Of a stretch of DNA of 64,000 nt, positions 26,369 through 35,227 are shown piece after piece; positions within the stretch are counted from its first letter, which is position 1, and the number at the start of each line of letters is the position of its first letter. The position numbers and the translations under genes are program-made. Source of the stretch: Streptomonospora nanhaiensis (lineage in GTDB: Bacteria > Actinomycetota > Actinomycetes > Streptosporangiales > Streptosporangiaceae); the NCBI RefSeq assembly GCF_026642255.1, contig NZ_CP113264.1, positions 992,001-1,056,000 of the forward strand, in the 5' to 3' direction. The notes below the pieces were generated by a model. That model was not told the origin of the DNA and searched no databases. It worked only from the letters and a program-made list of their open reading frames with translations.

Positions 26369-27235
26369 GTGACTGACAGGCGACTGATGATGGTGCACGC
26401 GCACCCCGACGACGAGAGCATCGTCACGGGTGCGACGCTGGCGAAGTACGCGGCCGAGGGGGCCGGCGTCACCCTGGTGACCTGCACCCTCGGTGAGGAG
26501 GGCGAGGTCATCCCCGACGACCTCGCGCACCTGGCCGCCGACCGCGACGACACCCTGGGCAGCCACCGGACCGGCGAGCTGGAGAAGGCCTGCGTCGCCC
26601 TGGGCGTGCGCGACCACCGGTTCCTCGGCGGCGCCGGCCGCTACAGGGACTCGGGCATGGCGGGCGGTCCCGCCAACGACCACCCGAAGGCGTTCGCGGG
26701 GGCCGACCCGGAGGCCGCCGCGACGATGCTCGCGGAGATCATCCGCGAGGTCAGGCCGCACGTACTGGTCAGCTACGACGAGTACGGCGGCTACGGGCAC
26801 CCGGACCACGTCCAGGCGCACCGGATCACCCGGCGCGCGTGCGCCCGGGCCGGTGAGCGCTCCATGGCGGGCACGCCCTGGCAGGTCGGCAAGCTCTACG
26901 CGATCGCCCAGCCGGTGTCCGTGATCGAGGCGTCGATCGCGCGGCTCAACGAGGAGGCGGGCCCGTTCACGCCGCCCGCCCAGGTGTCCGACATCGCGCG
27001 CGGCACCCCGGACGAGCTGGTGACCACGCGCGTCGACGCGGGGGCGCACTGGGCGGCGAAGGCGATGGCCATGCGGGCGCACGCCACGCAGATCACCGTG
27101 GACGGCGGGCGGTTCGCCCTGTCGAACGGCATCGCGCAGGAGATCGACGCCGTCGAGTACTTCACACTGCTGCTGGGGCCGGCGCCGCGCGTCCGGCCGG
27201 GGGAGTACGAGACGGACCTGTTCTCGGGGCTGTGA
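26369..27235 (+). CDS. mshB: GlcNAc-Ins deacetylase of mycothiol synthesis
   Basis: N-acetyl-1-D-myo-inosityl-2-amino-2-deoxy-alpha-D-glucopyranoside deacetylase, the zinc enzyme of the second step dedicated to mycothiol, the low-molecular-weight thiol of actinobacteria. The 288-residue protein starts with the LmbE/PIG-L motif VHAHPDDE (zinc ligands His and Asp, catalytic Asp) and later has YGHPDHVQAH with the third zinc ligand. GTG 26369 is preferred: it has no ribosome site but a -10 box 7 nt upstream; an upstream in-frame start at 26324 would precede that promoter. A small membrane-protein gene follows, as Rv1171 follows Rv1170 (mshB) in M. tuberculosis. Confidence 0.95.
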   Translation: MTDRRLMMVHAHPDDESIVTGATLAKYAAEGAGVTLVTCTLGEEGEVIPDDLAHLAADRDDTLGSHRTGELEKACVALGVRDHRFLGGAGRYRDSGMAGGPANDHPKAFAGADPEAAATMLAEIIREVRPHVLVSYDEYGGYGHPDHVQAHRITRRACARAGERSMAGTPWQVGKLYAIAQPVSVIEASIARLNEEAGPFTPPAQVSDIARGTPDELVTTRVDAGAHWAAKAMAMRAHATQITVDGGRFALSNGIAQEIDAVEYFTLLLGPAPRVRPGEYETDLFSGL

Positions 27236-27273
27236 TCCCGGGCGGTCCGGGCGACCGTCTACCCTCGTCTGCT

Positions 27274-27780
27274 GTGAGCACACCTGAGTCCACCGGGGCC
27301 GGAGAGCGGAGACCGCCCCGGACGTCCCTGTCGCCGCTGCTGACCGCGGCCACCTTCGCGGTCCTGCTGCTGCTCGGCGCCCTCCTGGGCCTGCTGTCCA
27401 CGACCGGCGCCGGCTGGCTCACCCGCTACTGGGACGCGGGCCGGCCCGCGACCCTGCTGTCGGTGGCGGGGCTGGTGGCCTTCCTGGCGCTCCTGTACGG
27501 GGCGGGCCGCCTGTGCGCGTGGGGGACCCGGGGCCCGTCCGGGGCTGTGGCCTTCGCGGTGGGGTTCCTGGCGGTGCTGATCGCCCTGGTCAGCTACCTC
27601 CCCGGCGGTGACGCCGTCCTCAGGAACCACCTCATGCACAACGCGTACATGTTCGGGACGATGCTGGTCCTGGCGATCTCCGTGGTCCGCAGCGGGATCT
27701 TCCTGCCCCCGACCCCGCAGGGCGGCGCCCGGCCGCAGGAGCGGCCCCCCGCGGGCGCGCACCCGCCGAACGGGGACTGA
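27274..27780 (+). CDS. small membrane protein downstream of mshB (Rv1171-like position)
   Basis: A 168-residue protein with four predicted helices: about 20-43, 55-78, 87-105 and 119-137. The C-terminal tail is Pro-, Gly- and Ala-rich. The mshB neighbour Rv1171 in M. tuberculosis is a comparable small membrane protein, so this may be its counterpart; it has no known function. Two starts are possible: GTG 27232, overlapping the mshB stop (GTGA), and GTG 27274, with a TACCCT -10 box 8 nt upstream. I chose 27274 but both may be used. Confidence 0.75.
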   Translation: MSTPESTGAGERRPPRTSLSPLLTAATFAVLLLLGALLGLLSTTGAGWLTRYWDAGRPATLLSVAGLVAFLALLYGAGRLCAWGTRGPSGAVAFAVGFLAVLIALVSYLPGGDAVLRNHLMHNAYMFGTMLVLAISVVRSGIFLPPTPQGGARPQERPPAGAHPPNGD

Positions 27781-27795
27781 CCCCGGCGTCGGGCC

Positions 27796-27847
27796 GTACA
27801 CGGGGAGAGGACCCCGGGGCGATCCCCGGGGTCCTCTCCCCGTGTAC
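27796..27847. terminator. strong bidirectional terminator
   Basis: A perfect 24-bp stem (27796-27819 and 27824-27847) with a 4-nt loop lies in the convergent gap, 15 nt after one gene and 4 nt before the stop of the M50 peptidase gene. Confidence 0.92.
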
Positions 27848-27851
27848 GGGC

Positions 27852-28910
27852 TCAGGCCCAGAACTGCAGCAGGAGCTCTCCGTAGAAGGCGATCCCGGGG
27901 AACACCGGATTGGGCAGGACCAGGTCGAACAGGCCGTACACCAGGTTCACCATGACCTCCCTGACCCCGGGGAACCACAGGACGGCGAACACGGCCACGG
28001 AGCCGAACAGGGCGTTGCGGCGGGCGGCGGGGACCCACGGCGCGCGGTGCGCCGCCGCGGCCAGCACCTCGAAGCCGTCCAGGCCCGGGACGGGCAGCAG
28101 GTTGACGAGGGCGGCGGTCAGGTTCGCGAAGGACAGCAGCGCCATCGCGGCGATCGCCCAGTTGGTGGTGTCGTTGCCGGGGGGGACCAGGACGGTCACG
28201 ACGGCGGCGAGGACCGCGGACAGCAGGAGGCTGGCCAGCGGGCCGGCGAGCGCCACCGCGGCGCGTCGGCCGCGCGACGGGATGCGGTCCCAGTCGACGT
28301 AGGCGGGCGGCCCGGTCATGCCGAAGGCCCCCAGGCCCAGGTAGAGCGAGGGCAGCACGAGCCCGGCGAAGGCCTGCTCGTAGGCGAACGGGTTGAGCCT
28401 CAGGTAGGCGCTCCCGCGCAGCGAGCGGTCCCCGGCCAGGTAGGCCGCGAGCGCGTGCGCGAACTCGTGGACGGCCGAGGAGACGATCCACCCGAGCAGG
28501 ATGAGCAGGGGCGGGATCAGCGGGGTGACGCTCGCGCCCTCGGCGGCCCAGTCGAGTTCGACCGCGCGCCAGGAGAGCCAGCCGGCGAACCCCGTGAGCC
28601 CCAGCAGCAGGACGAACACCGGGCTGGGCAGGAAGTCGAGCCGGCTCGGGGCCGGGGCGCCCTCCGCGGGCGCGCCGTCGTCCCCGGGGGGGTCCTCCGC
28701 GTCCGCGGTGTCCCCGCCGGGGCCGGGAGCCCCTGTGCCCCCCTCCCCGGAGGACGCCGGTTCGTCGTCGTCCCCGCCCAGGTCGGGGCGGTTGAGGGCG
28801 CCCTCGGGCATCCTGTCCCACGGGTCGACGCCGGGCGCCTCGTCCGCGCCCCGGTCGGGTCCGGGCGCGTCGGTCGTCTCCGCCTTCTGGGGCGGTTCGG
28901 GCGTGGGCAT
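27852..28910 (-). CDS. M50 family site-2 protease-like membrane metallopeptidase
   Basis: The 352-residue protein has an acidic, Pro/Gly-rich cytosolic N-terminus (1-90), then about six membrane helices. The zinc motif HEFAH (HExxH) lies in SSAVHEFAHALAAYLAGD, and the second conserved element is NLLPVPGLDGFEVL (NxxPxPxLDG), both diagnostic of intramembrane S2P proteases. The family cleaves anti-sigma factors and other single-pass proteins within the membrane; no PDZ domain is present, so this is a compact form related to Rv-type S2P homologues. An RseA homologue is encoded 14 kb away at 42506; whether it is a substrate is speculation. Confidence 0.88.
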   Translation of the reverse strand: MPTPEPPQKAETTDAPGPDRGADEAPGVDPWDRMPEGALNRPDLGGDDDEPASSGEGGTGAPGPGGDTADAEDPPGDDGAPAEGAPAPSRLDFLPSPVFVLLLGLTGFAGWLSWRAVELDWAAEGASVTPLIPPLLILLGWIVSSAVHEFAHALAAYLAGDRSLRGSAYLRLNPFAYEQAFAGLVLPSLYLGLGAFGMTGPPAYVDWDRIPSRGRRAAVALAGPLASLLLSAVLAAVVTVLVPPGNDTTNWAIAAMALLSFANLTAALVNLLPVPGLDGFEVLAAAAHRAPWVPAARRNALFGSVAVFAVLWFPGVREVMVNLVYGLFDLVLPNPVFPGIAFYGELLLQFWA

Positions 28911-29012
28911 GGTGCTCCTGCTGGTCGCGGGTGGGTCGCGCTCCAGATTAGGCCCTGGGCGGGACCCGTGCGCAGCGGGTGCGGCACAGGGGGGGCGGGG
29001 CGGCGCGGGGGC

Positions 29013-30374
29013 CTACACGACCGCCCGGGGGGCCACCGCCGACTGGTGCAGGCACGCGACCGCGAAGGCGCGGCCGGGCGCCGTCAGCTCCCGGTGCCCG
29101 GCGCCGTCGTCCTCGCCGAGCAGGCCGAGGGTCTCCAGCAGCCAGCACACCGCCATCACCAGCGCCCGCACCCGGTCCGAGGCGGCCTCGGCGGTCCGCC
29201 GGTGCGAGGCGGCGTGCCGGCCCGACGCGAGCGGCGGCTCCGGCGGCACCCAGCCCGACTCGGTCAGCGTCCTCTCGGCCGCCTCCACGTCCGACTCGCG
29301 CCGGCGCTCGTGCGAACCGCCGCCCTGCGGGGAGCGGGACAGCAGCATGCCCAGGAGCGTCTCCGCCGCCGCCTGCTCCAGTCCGCCGGTTCGGCACAGG
29401 GTCTCGGTGGAGGCCCGCCACAGCGCCTCGGGGTCCTCGCGCAGCTGCCGCCCGCGCCGGGTCAGGACGAGCCGGCGCCCCGAGCGGCGCACGGCGCGCA
29501 TGCCCCGCAGCGCCTGGTGCAGGGCGATCAGCTGGGTCGCGTCCGTCTCGCTGCGCGGGGGTTCCGGGGTGGTCCGCCAACCGAAGTCCGCGCACATCTG
29601 GCGGACCACGCCCGGCGAGATGTAGCCGATCTGGGTGAGGGCGATGCCGTCGGCGGCGAGGTCCAGCAGCCGTTGCAGCGGCGCCATCGACCGGTCCGCC
29701 GCGCGCGGCACGTCCGCGCCGGCGATGATCTGCCCGACGAGCGGCCACAGCCGCTGCCGGTGCGGGTGCGCCGACGAGCTGAGCCACGCGCGGACCCGCT
29801 CCTCCCGCACCAGGTCCAGGTGGCTCAGGCCCCGCCGTCCCGGGCGGGTCAGGAAGGAGCGCGTGAACTGCTCCTGGGCCGGACGCCACCCGCGCTTTCC
29901 CGGCCTGACGTCGCCCAGGGAGATGGCCAGCTCCAGGGCGGCCGAGGTCTCGTCGCGGGCGCGGATCTCCGCGTCGCCGACCGCGGTGCCCCACGTGAGC
30001 TCGGGGAGGTCCGGGGGCTCGACCCCGGACTCCCACATGAGCCGCTCGTACATGGCCAGCCCCGCCGCGTGGTCCTCGGAGTAGACGGCGAGCAGGGAGG
30101 AGGTCTCCTGCGCCGAGCAGATCTGCGCGTACCGGTAGAGCTGGAGGAGGGAGAAGAGGCTGCCGAGGGAGCGCACGGCGAACAGCTGCTCGTCGGCGGA
30201 GTCCTGGAAGCGGACCGGGAGCTCGAACCAGCAGAACCGCTGGACGGCGTGCTGGTTGAGCCTCTCGAGCTCCTGGTCCGGCGCCAGGGCGTCCAGCGCC
30301 GCCCGTGCCGTGTCGGCGGCCCGCTCGTCCCGTCTGGCCAGCTCGGCGAGGGCGGACGCTACTGCTTCGCGCAT
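29013..30374 (-). CDS. large protein of unknown function
   Basis: I do not recognise this 453-residue soluble protein. It is rich in Arg, Leu, Glu and Ala and mostly helical. Residues about 240-300 (LLDLAADGIALTQIGYISPGVVRQMCADFGW, then a basic LVLTRRGRQLREDPEALWRAS at 310-345) look like a winged-helix unit with a wing of the LTxxG type, so it may bind DNA or RNA. It has no signal peptide or membrane segment. It stands alone on the minus strand between the M50 peptidase and the small SH3-like gene. The long, well-formed frame with GC-rich third positions supports a real gene. Confidence 0.75.
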   Translation of the reverse strand: MREAVASALAELARRDERAADTARAALDALAPDQELERLNQHAVQRFCWFELPVRFQDSADEQLFAVRSLGSLFSLLQLYRYAQICSAQETSSLLAVYSEDHAAGLAMYERLMWESGVEPPDLPELTWGTAVGDAEIRARDETSAALELAISLGDVRPGKRGWRPAQEQFTRSFLTRPGRRGLSHLDLVREERVRAWLSSSAHPHRQRLWPLVGQIIAGADVPRAADRSMAPLQRLLDLAADGIALTQIGYISPGVVRQMCADFGWRTTPEPPRSETDATQLIALHQALRGMRAVRRSGRRLVLTRRGRQLREDPEALWRASTETLCRTGGLEQAAAETLLGMLLSRSPQGGGSHERRRESDVEAAERTLTESGWVPPEPPLASGRHAASHRRTAEAASDRVRALVMAVCWLLETLGLLGEDDGAGHRELTAPGRAFAVACLHQSAVAPRAVV

Positions 30375-30581
30375 GACGGGCGCTCACCACCTCCCCGCGT
30401 ACCCGCGCCCGTCCGCGCGGTGTTCCGCGGGGGGCGCGTTGTCTCGTTCGTCTGTCCCCGGGAGGGTCGGGCCGGGACCCGCTCCGGGACTGTGCGTCTC
30501 CTACCCCGCACGGGGCGAAGAATGCCTGTGCTCAGGCACGTGTGGACGCCGCGCCCGGCGCCGTCCGGCCCGCAGCGGGGC

Positions 30582-30839
30582 TCAGGCCGTCCTCGGGGGA
30601 GGACCGCCGCGGCGGCGCGGGGGCACCGGCGGAACGACGCGGCTGGCGGCGACGGCCGACTCCTCGACCTCCACCGCGGAGCCGTCGCGCCGGCGCACGG
30701 TGATGACGCCGCCGTCCCAGGACTCCACGACCCCGACGATATCGGTGAACCCGCCCCCGGGGAGGGTTGTGCGTACGGAGACCCGGCGGCCCACGTCCTC
30801 CGGGGTTATCCGGTGGACGAGACGTCCTCCCATGTGCAT
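30582..30839 (-). CDS. small SH3-like domain protein
   Basis: An 85-residue protein: the segment RITPEDVGRRVSVRT, DIVGVVESWDGGVITVRRRDGS and AVAASRVVPPVPPRRR form a small beta-barrel-like unit. In many actinobacteria the same unit is fused to a C-terminal GNAT acetyltransferase domain, usually near the fdxA-like ferredoxin gene; here the frame stops straight after the linker, so only the N-terminal domain is made. It lies divergent from the ferredoxin gene, which agrees with that neighbourhood. Function unknown. The start could be ATG 30839 or the ATG two codons later. Confidence 0.75.
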   Translation of the reverse strand: MHMGGRLVHRITPEDVGRRVSVRTTLPGGGFTDIVGVVESWDGGVITVRRRDGSAVEVEESAVAASRVVPPVPPRRRGGPPPRTA

Positions 30840-30886
30840 CGAACGAGCCCCCCGATTGTGCGCAGGTTGTTCTTCGCCGCCATACT

Positions 30887-31010
30887 AGGAGGACGACATC
30901 TGTGCCATTTGCTTGCAGAGCCCGGGAGCAGGGCATAGGCGCCCGCACGCCGAACCCGGTCCGGGGTTCTCAAGGTCCCCGCCTCCCCCGTGGAAAGCGG
31001 GGGTGAGACA
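30887..31010 (+). promoter_or_regulatory. ferredoxin leader with possible small ORF and hairpin
   Basis: AGGAGG at 30887-30892 is followed 9 nt later by GTG 30902, opening a 34-codon frame that ends with TGA at 31004-31006, 15 nt before the fdxA start. A 6-bp hairpin (30985-30990 with 30998-31003) overlaps the end of that frame. This could be a leader peptide that controls fdxA, or chance. CATACT at 30881-30886 could be a -10 box but then the leader start is tight. Confidence 0.3.
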
Positions 31011-31021
31011 AGGAGTACGAC

Positions 31022-31342
31022 GTGACCTACGTCATCGCGCAGCCCTGTGTTGATGTGCTGGACAAGGCGTGCATTGACGAGTGCCCCGTGGACTGCATCT
31101 ACGAGGGCGACCGCATGCTCTACATCCACCCGGACGAGTGCGTCGACTGCGGTGCGTGCGAGCCGGTCTGCCCGGTCGAGGCCATCTACTACGAGGACGA
31201 CCTGCCCGAGCAGTGGTCCGACTTCTACAAGGCCAACGTCGACTTCTTCGACGACCTGGGGTCCCCGGGCGGCGCCTCGAAGGTCGGCAAGATCGACCGC
31301 GACCACCCGCTCGTCGCGAAGCTGCCCCCGCAGGCCGAGTAG
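31022..31342 (+). CDS. fdxA: 7Fe-type ferredoxin
   Basis: A 106-residue bacterial-type ferredoxin that carries one 3Fe-4S and one 4Fe-4S cluster as a soluble electron donor, for example to cytochromes P450 or oxidoreductases. Ligand motifs are CVDVLDKACIDECPVDC near the N-terminus (with the expanded first motif typical of the 3Fe-4S site) and CVDCGACEPVCPVEAI. The C-terminal extension DFYKANVDFFDDLG is characteristic of the FdxA/FdxC group. GTG 31022 is preceded by AAGGAG. Next comes dapC, exactly as fdxC (Rv1177) precedes Rv1178 in M. tuberculosis. Confidence 0.96.
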   Translation: MTYVIAQPCVDVLDKACIDECPVDCIYEGDRMLYIHPDECVDCGACEPVCPVEAIYYEDDLPEQWSDFYKANVDFFDDLGSPGGASKVGKIDRDHPLVAKLPPQAE

Positions 31343-31440
31343 CCGCGCAGTCCGCGTTCCGGCCCGACAGGGGCCGAGCCGCCACCGCACCCCCCTGGCG
31401 CAGAGGGTGCGCGGGCGTGGGTCACCCGTGCGGTGACGTG

Positions 31441-31472
31441 TCGCGCCGACCCCCTCCGGCGGGTCGGCGCGA
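31441..31472 (+). terminator. terminator after fdxA
   Basis: A perfect 12-bp stem (31441-31452 and 31461-31472) with an 8-nt loop, followed by TTGCT. A smaller hairpin, GTCACC..GGTGAC at 31421-31437, precedes it. It suggests that dapC can be expressed separately. Confidence 0.8.
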
Positions 31473-31512
31473 TTGCTGTGCGAACCGAAACCGATGGATG
31501 GAGTGTGCACCG

Positions 31513-32622
31513 ATGGCCGAGCGGCGACCCGTGGCGGACCGGCTCCCGACCTTCCCGTGGGACCGGCTGGCGCCGTACAAGCGCACGGCCGCGGCGCACC
31601 CCGGCGGCATCGTGGACCTGTCCGTCGGCACGCCGGTCGACCCGGTCCCGGCCTCCCTCCGCAAGGCCCTGTCCGACGCCTCGGACTCGCCCGGATACCC
31701 GCTGACCTGGGGAACGCCCGAGCTGCGGGCCTCCATCCGCGGCTGGCTGTCGCGCCGCCACGGCGTGGACGTCGCCGAGGGCGCGGTGCTGCCCACCGTC
31801 GGCTCGAAGGAGCTCGTCGCGTGGCTGCCGACCCTCCTCGGCCTCGGGGCGGGCGACACGGTCGTGCACCCCGCACTGGCCTACCCGACCTACGACGTCG
31901 GCGCCCGGATCGCCGGTGCGACCCCGGTCGCCTCCGACGGCCTGACGGCGCTGGGCCCGGCCCCGGCGGGACTGGTGTGGGTGAACTCGCCCAGCAACCC
32001 GACCGGGCGCGTCCTGGGCGTCCCGCACCTGCGCAAGGTCGTGGAGTGGGCCCGCGAGCGCGGGGCCGTGGTGGCCTCCGACGAGTGCTACCTGGACCTC
32101 GGCTGGGACGGCGCGGAACCGGTGTCGATCCTGCACCCGGACGTGTCGGGCGGATCGCACGACAACCTGCTCGCGGTGCACTCGCTCTCCAAGCGCTCCA
32201 ACCTGGCCGGCTACCGGGCGGCCTTCGTCGCCGGGGACCCCGCCCTGGTCGGAGAGCTGCTGGCGGTGCGCAAGCACGCCGGGATGATCGTCCCCGCGCC
32301 CGTCCAGGCGGCGATGCGGGCGGCCCTGGACGACGACGCCCACGCCGCCGAGCAGAAGGAGCGGTACCGGGCCCGCCGGGCCCGGCTCCGCGCGGCCCTG
32401 GAGGGGGCGGGCTGGCGGATCGAGCACTCCGACGCCGGACTGTACCTCTGGGCGAGCCACCCCCGCCACGACGCCTGGGGCGCGGTCGCGCACCTGGCGG
32501 AGCGCGGTGTCCTGGTGGCCCCCGGCGACTTCTACGGCGCCGCGGGGGCGGGACACGTGCGGGTGGCGTTCACCGCCACCGACGAGCGCGTCGGGGCCGC
32601 CGTCGAGCGGCTGGCGGAGTAG
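31513..32622 (+). CDS. dapC: succinyldiaminopimelate transaminase
   Basis: PLP-dependent class I/II aminotransferase that converts N-succinyl-2-amino-6-ketopimelate to N-succinyl-LL-diaminopimelate with glutamate as amino donor. The 369-residue protein shows the fold-type I motifs: TVGSKELVAWLP, WVNSPSNPTGRVL, SDECYLDLGW, the PLP lysine in HSLSKRSNLAGYRAAF, and the C-terminal HVRVAFT with the substrate-binding Arg. The start is ATG 31513 after GGAGTG. With dapD and dapE in the next 4 kb it gives three consecutive steps of the succinylase branch of lysine and peptidoglycan synthesis. Confidence 0.93.
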   Translation: MAERRPVADRLPTFPWDRLAPYKRTAAAHPGGIVDLSVGTPVDPVPASLRKALSDASDSPGYPLTWGTPELRASIRGWLSRRHGVDVAEGAVLPTVGSKELVAWLPTLLGLGAGDTVVHPALAYPTYDVGARIAGATPVASDGLTALGPAPAGLVWVNSPSNPTGRVLGVPHLRKVVEWARERGAVVASDECYLDLGWDGAEPVSILHPDVSGGSHDNLLAVHSLSKRSNLAGYRAAFVAGDPALVGELLAVRKHAGMIVPAPVQAAMRAALDDDAHAAEQKERYRARRARLRAALEGAGWRIEHSDAGLYLWASHPRHDAWGAVAHLAERGVLVAPGDFYGAAGAGHVRVAFTATDERVGAAVERLAE

Positions 32623-32627
32623 CGGGA

Positions 32628-32668
32628 CGGTCCCGGGGAACGGGCCCGGCGGCCGTTCCCCGGGACCG
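32628..32668 (+). terminator. terminator after dapC
   Basis: A perfect 16-bp stem (32628-32643 and 32653-32668) with a 9-nt loop starts 5 nt after the dapC stop. It separates dapC from the remnant that follows. Confidence 0.9.
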
Positions 32669-32710
32669 CTGCGGACGCACAGGGCCCCGGCGCGCGTTGT
32701 GGGTTCTGGC

Positions 32711-32857
32711 GATCCCCGCAGCACCCTGGATTTCAGGGAGTTGCGGGGATCGTGGATTTTGAGGGGTTGAAGGCGAGGTTCTTCGAGGCGCTGGACCGGG
32801 AGGACCGCAGTGTCCCGGGGGCTGCCCGGGCGGTCGGGGTGGGCCGCCACACGGCGG
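32711..32857 (+). mobile_element. remnant of an IS30-like insertion sequence (transposase N-terminus)
   Basis: A nested palindrome (GATCCCCGCA at 32711-32720 with TGCGGGGATC at 32742-32751; inner CCCTG with CAGGG) directly precedes GTG 32752. The frame then encodes about 35 residues beginning MDFEGLKARFFEALDRED and containing AARAVGVGRHTA, like the first helix-turn-helix of IS30-family transposases (VGVxRxTAYxW). Similarity stops after HTA and the sequence runs into the end of the minus-strand exported-protein gene, so everything else is lost. No second end or target duplication was found. Confidence 0.6.
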
Positions 32858-33739
32858 TCAGCCCAGGACCACGCGCCCCCGGGTGTCCTCCCCGGCCGCC
32901 GTCCACGCCTCGGCGCCGTCCAGGCCGTCCGACGCACGCCACAGCCGGTCACCGTAGGCGACGGAGGTCAGCCCGTACTCCTCGGCGTGCGCGACCGCCC
33001 ACAGGGCCATGGCCCAGCCGAGGTCGCCGGTCCTCATCGCCTCGTCCGCGTTCAGGGGGAGCTCCGCCGGGTCCACGCCGAAGACCCTCGCCATCTCCTC
33101 CTGGGCGCCCGCCGTGTCCGCGTCGCCCGCCCGGAGGGCGTCCAGGCCCTCGGCGTCGTACCAGCAGGTCAGGCTCGGTCCGAGCTCTCCGGTGGTCACC
33201 TCGGCCATCCGTGCCGACAGGGCCTCGTGCTGGTCGTAGGCGTAGCCGTCCGCGCTGCGCTGGACCGCCTGGGCGGCCTCGAACACCGGGATCTCCGACC
33301 AGTTGTTCACCTCCACCAGCTCGTCGTAGAACGCGCGGGTGGCGAAGACCGGGTCGAGGATCTCCTCCGGCTCGCCCCACTCCTGGGACGGCCGCTGCTG
33401 GAACAGGCCGAGGGAGTCCCGGTCGCCGTACTCCAGGTTGTAGAACGCCGTCTCCTGCCACACGGTCGCGAACGCCACGGTCACGGCCTCGGGCGGCAGG
33501 TCGCGGCTGAACGCCACCCCGCCCACCGTGGTCGCGCTCACCGCCTGGGCGATCTCCATCTCGTACTTGCCGTCGGACAGCTGCAGACGGCAGCCCGGAT
33601 CGGGGGCCTCGACGGTGGTCTCGACCGGCTCGAACGTGGTCAGCACGTAGTACGCGCCCGCGACGAGGAGGCCGCACACGAGGAAGAGGGACAACAGGAT
33701 CTTGACGAAGGCGGAGAGCCTCCGGCGCTTACTGGGCAC
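32858..33739 (-). CDS. exported lysozyme-like protein of an actinobacterial family
   Basis: A 293-residue protein with an N-terminal membrane anchor or uncleaved signal (basic KRRR, then helix 10-33) and an extracellular domain. The stretch AVTVAFATVWQETAFYNLEYG and DSLGLFQQRPSQEWG recalls lytic-transglycosylase-like folds, with the Glu of WQET as the possible catalytic residue; this family is common in actinobacteria, often mislabelled heavy-metal transporter. A peptidoglycan substrate is inference. It starts at GTG 33739 and is oriented against the dap genes between which it lies. Its 3' end abuts the IS remnant, suggesting that this segment is an insertion in the dapC-dapD region. Confidence 0.75.
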   Translation of the reverse strand: MPSKRRRLSAFVKILLSLFLVCGLLVAGAYYVLTTFEPVETTVEAPDPGCRLQLSDGKYEMEIAQAVSATTVGGVAFSRDLPPEAVTVAFATVWQETAFYNLEYGDRDSLGLFQQRPSQEWGEPEEILDPVFATRAFYDELVEVNNWSEIPVFEAAQAVQRSADGYAYDQHEALSARMAEVTTGELGPSLTCWYDAEGLDALRAGDADTAGAQEEMARVFGVDPAELPLNADEAMRTGDLGWAMALWAVAHAEEYGLTSVAYGDRLWRASDGLDGAEAWTAAGEDTRGRVVLG

Positions 33740-33924
33740 AGGCGAACCAAGGGTCGGGAGCAGGTGGGGTGCACCACACGGAGAGGAACGTCACCCGTGC
33801 CGCGCGGGGCCCGCAGCGAGCCCAGGCCGCATTGTAGTCCGCACCGGGAGGCGGGACGGGGCGGATCCCCGGAGGCGGCCGGCACACACGGGCGGGGGGT
33901 ACCCCCGCACCTTTCGCGAACCAC

Positions 33925-33930
33925 TAACGT
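33925..33930 (+). promoter_or_regulatory. -10 box of dapD, probable leaderless start
   Basis: TAACGT lies 8 nt before ATG 33939 (and 2 nt before an in-frame GTG at 33933). No ribosome binding site is present. The geometry suits a leaderless mRNA starting near the ATG. Confidence 0.5.
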
Positions 33931-33938
33931 GTGTGCAC

Positions 33939-34775
<837 letters not shown>

Positions 34776-34832
34776 CGCGCGTCCGTCGGACCGGCGGGGC
34801 ACACGCCCGGCGGCACGCCGTCCGCGTCCGGC

Positions 34833-34864
34833 AGGGGCGCCCTCCGAAGGCGGGGGGCGCCCCT
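34833..34864 (+). terminator. terminator after dapD
   Basis: A 10-bp inverted repeat (34833-34842 and 34855-34864) with a 12-nt loop lies 58 nt after dapD. The rest of the 452-nt gap to dapE is GC-rich and holds only the 77-bp repeat with its -10 box. Confidence 0.65.
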
Positions 34865-35056
34865 CGCGCGTTCGGGGACCGACCCTCGGTCGGCGGCCCG
34901 CCCCCTCCGCCGTGGCCTCGTACCCGTGGCGGGGTCGGACGGGGCGGCCGCCGAGCTCCACGGCCGCCCCCGTCGGGCCCATGGGCGGACCGCCCCGGCC
35001 GGGGCACCCGACGAGGGCCTCGTTGCCGCCGCCACGTGGCCCCGGGGCGTCGAGGC

Positions 35057-35133
35057 CGGCTGCAAGTACGAGATCATCCAGGTCAGAACCCCTCATATCC
35101 CACCGGCAACGGTTCCGTCCGGCCCACTAGGGT
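35057..35133 (+). repeat. 77-bp promoter-associated repeat, copy B
   Basis: This stretch matches 19807-19883 (read on the minus strand) at 61 of 77 positions without a gap. It ends with TAGGGT (35128-35133), a good -10 hexamer, about 95 nt before the dapE ATG. The shared core ACCGGCAACGGTTCC lies 25 to 11 nt before the -10 box, where a -35 element or activator site would be expected. Confidence 0.85.
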
Positions 35134-35227
35134 GGCCGTACGCGCGACCCGCCCGCGCACCCGCCGGGGTGGGCGGGCGGGTCGCGCGGCACGACGGCAC
35201 AACACAGCTCGGAAACGGGGCGACACC

